From NCBI GenBank assembly GCA_934749845.1, contig CAKVHQ010000037.1, positions 1 through 5,322 on the forward strand: a stretch of 5,322 bases of DNA, written 5' to 3'. The DNA is from an uncultured Clostridia bacterium (GTDB lineage Bacteria > Bacillota > Clostridia > Christensenellales > UBA1242). Below are positions 5,232 through 5,322 of the stretch, piece by piece (position 1 is the stretch's first letter; every line of letters starts with the position of its first letter). Under the pieces are notes generated by a model. It was not told the origin of the DNA. It was given only the letters and a program-made list of their open reading frames with translations, and did no database searches. A program made the position numbers and the translations under genes.

Positions 5232-5322
5232 ATGAACACACAAAACTGTAGGTTTGTCAATGATTTTGGACACGATAAAAAGAAAGAAGTTCAACGGGAG
5301 AAAGCCAACCAAGAGGACGCAT
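5232..5322 (+). CDS. 5' end of an unknown gene, cut by the window end
   Basis: The frame from ATG 5232 stays open for 30 codons to the window end and reads MNTQNCRFVNDFGHDKKKEV then QREKANQEDA, a plausible hydrophilic protein start. An in-frame TAA at 5226-5228 makes this the first possible start. I do not recognise the family. No ribosome binding site is present: only GAATAAAAA precedes the ATG, so the message may be nearly leaderless. A tiny ORF from ATG 5221 (MNKK, or from 5215 MYMNKK) ends in a TGA overlapping this ATG, so translational coupling is another option. It points away from the Xre pseudogene, as the first gene of a repressed rightward operon would. A second open frame from ATG 5260 reads a very basic peptide and looks less likely. 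Confidence 0.45.
   Translation, partial: MNTQNCRFVNDFGHDKKKEVQREKANQEDA

Noticed and set aside
5260..5322. Open frame from ATG 5260
   Set aside because: The product is very basic (RKKFNGRKPTKR) and the frame overlaps the better-looking frame from 5232; no ribosome binding site.

Overview
This looks like accessory, mobile DNA from a Bacillota (Clostridia-type, probably gut) bacterium. The coding regions have strong AGGAGG-type ribosome binding sites, the non-coding DNA is AT-rich, and the terminators are simple hairpins with T-tracts. The core is the mobilisation part of an integrative/mobilisable element or plasmid: a DUF3991/Toprim-type protein followed by a MobV-family (Mob/Pre) relaxase. 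No integrase, coupling protein, replication protein or secretion gene is visible, so the window shows part of the element, not its ends.

Layout, left to right. (1) 13-336: a small MazG-like nucleotide pyrophosphohydrolase, closed by a good terminator at 372-410. (2) 443-1408: the Toprim protein. (3) 1409-1777: 369 bp without a gene, densely filled with inverted repeats. It lies directly upstream of the relaxase and is the best place to look for oriT. (4) 1778-3697: the 639-residue relaxase. (5) 3699-3740: a bidirectional terminator shared by the relaxase and the convergent gene on the other strand. (6) 3734-4513, minus strand: a 259-residue HExxH zinc-peptidase-like protein of unrecognised family, with its own promoter. 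(7) 4514-4807: non-coding, with two dyads. (8) 4808-5108, minus strand: an Xre/Cro-CI-type repressor gene broken by a frameshift inside its helix-turn-helix. (9) 5109-5231: a control region with operator-like repeats and a rightward -10 box. (10) 5232 to the window end: the probable start of a rightward gene of unknown function.

How the parts may work together: relaxase and Toprim protein would process DNA for transfer. An Xre repressor followed on the same strand by an HExxH peptidase recalls the ImmR/ImmA repressor/anti-repressor switch of ICEBs1-like elements, but here the repressor is disrupted. Related half-sites (AATAGTG...TATTGC) occur both beside the repressor gene and upstream of the peptidase promoter, suggesting that one regulator once controlled both. 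The functional pairing is inference; the frameshift and repeats are read directly from the sequence.
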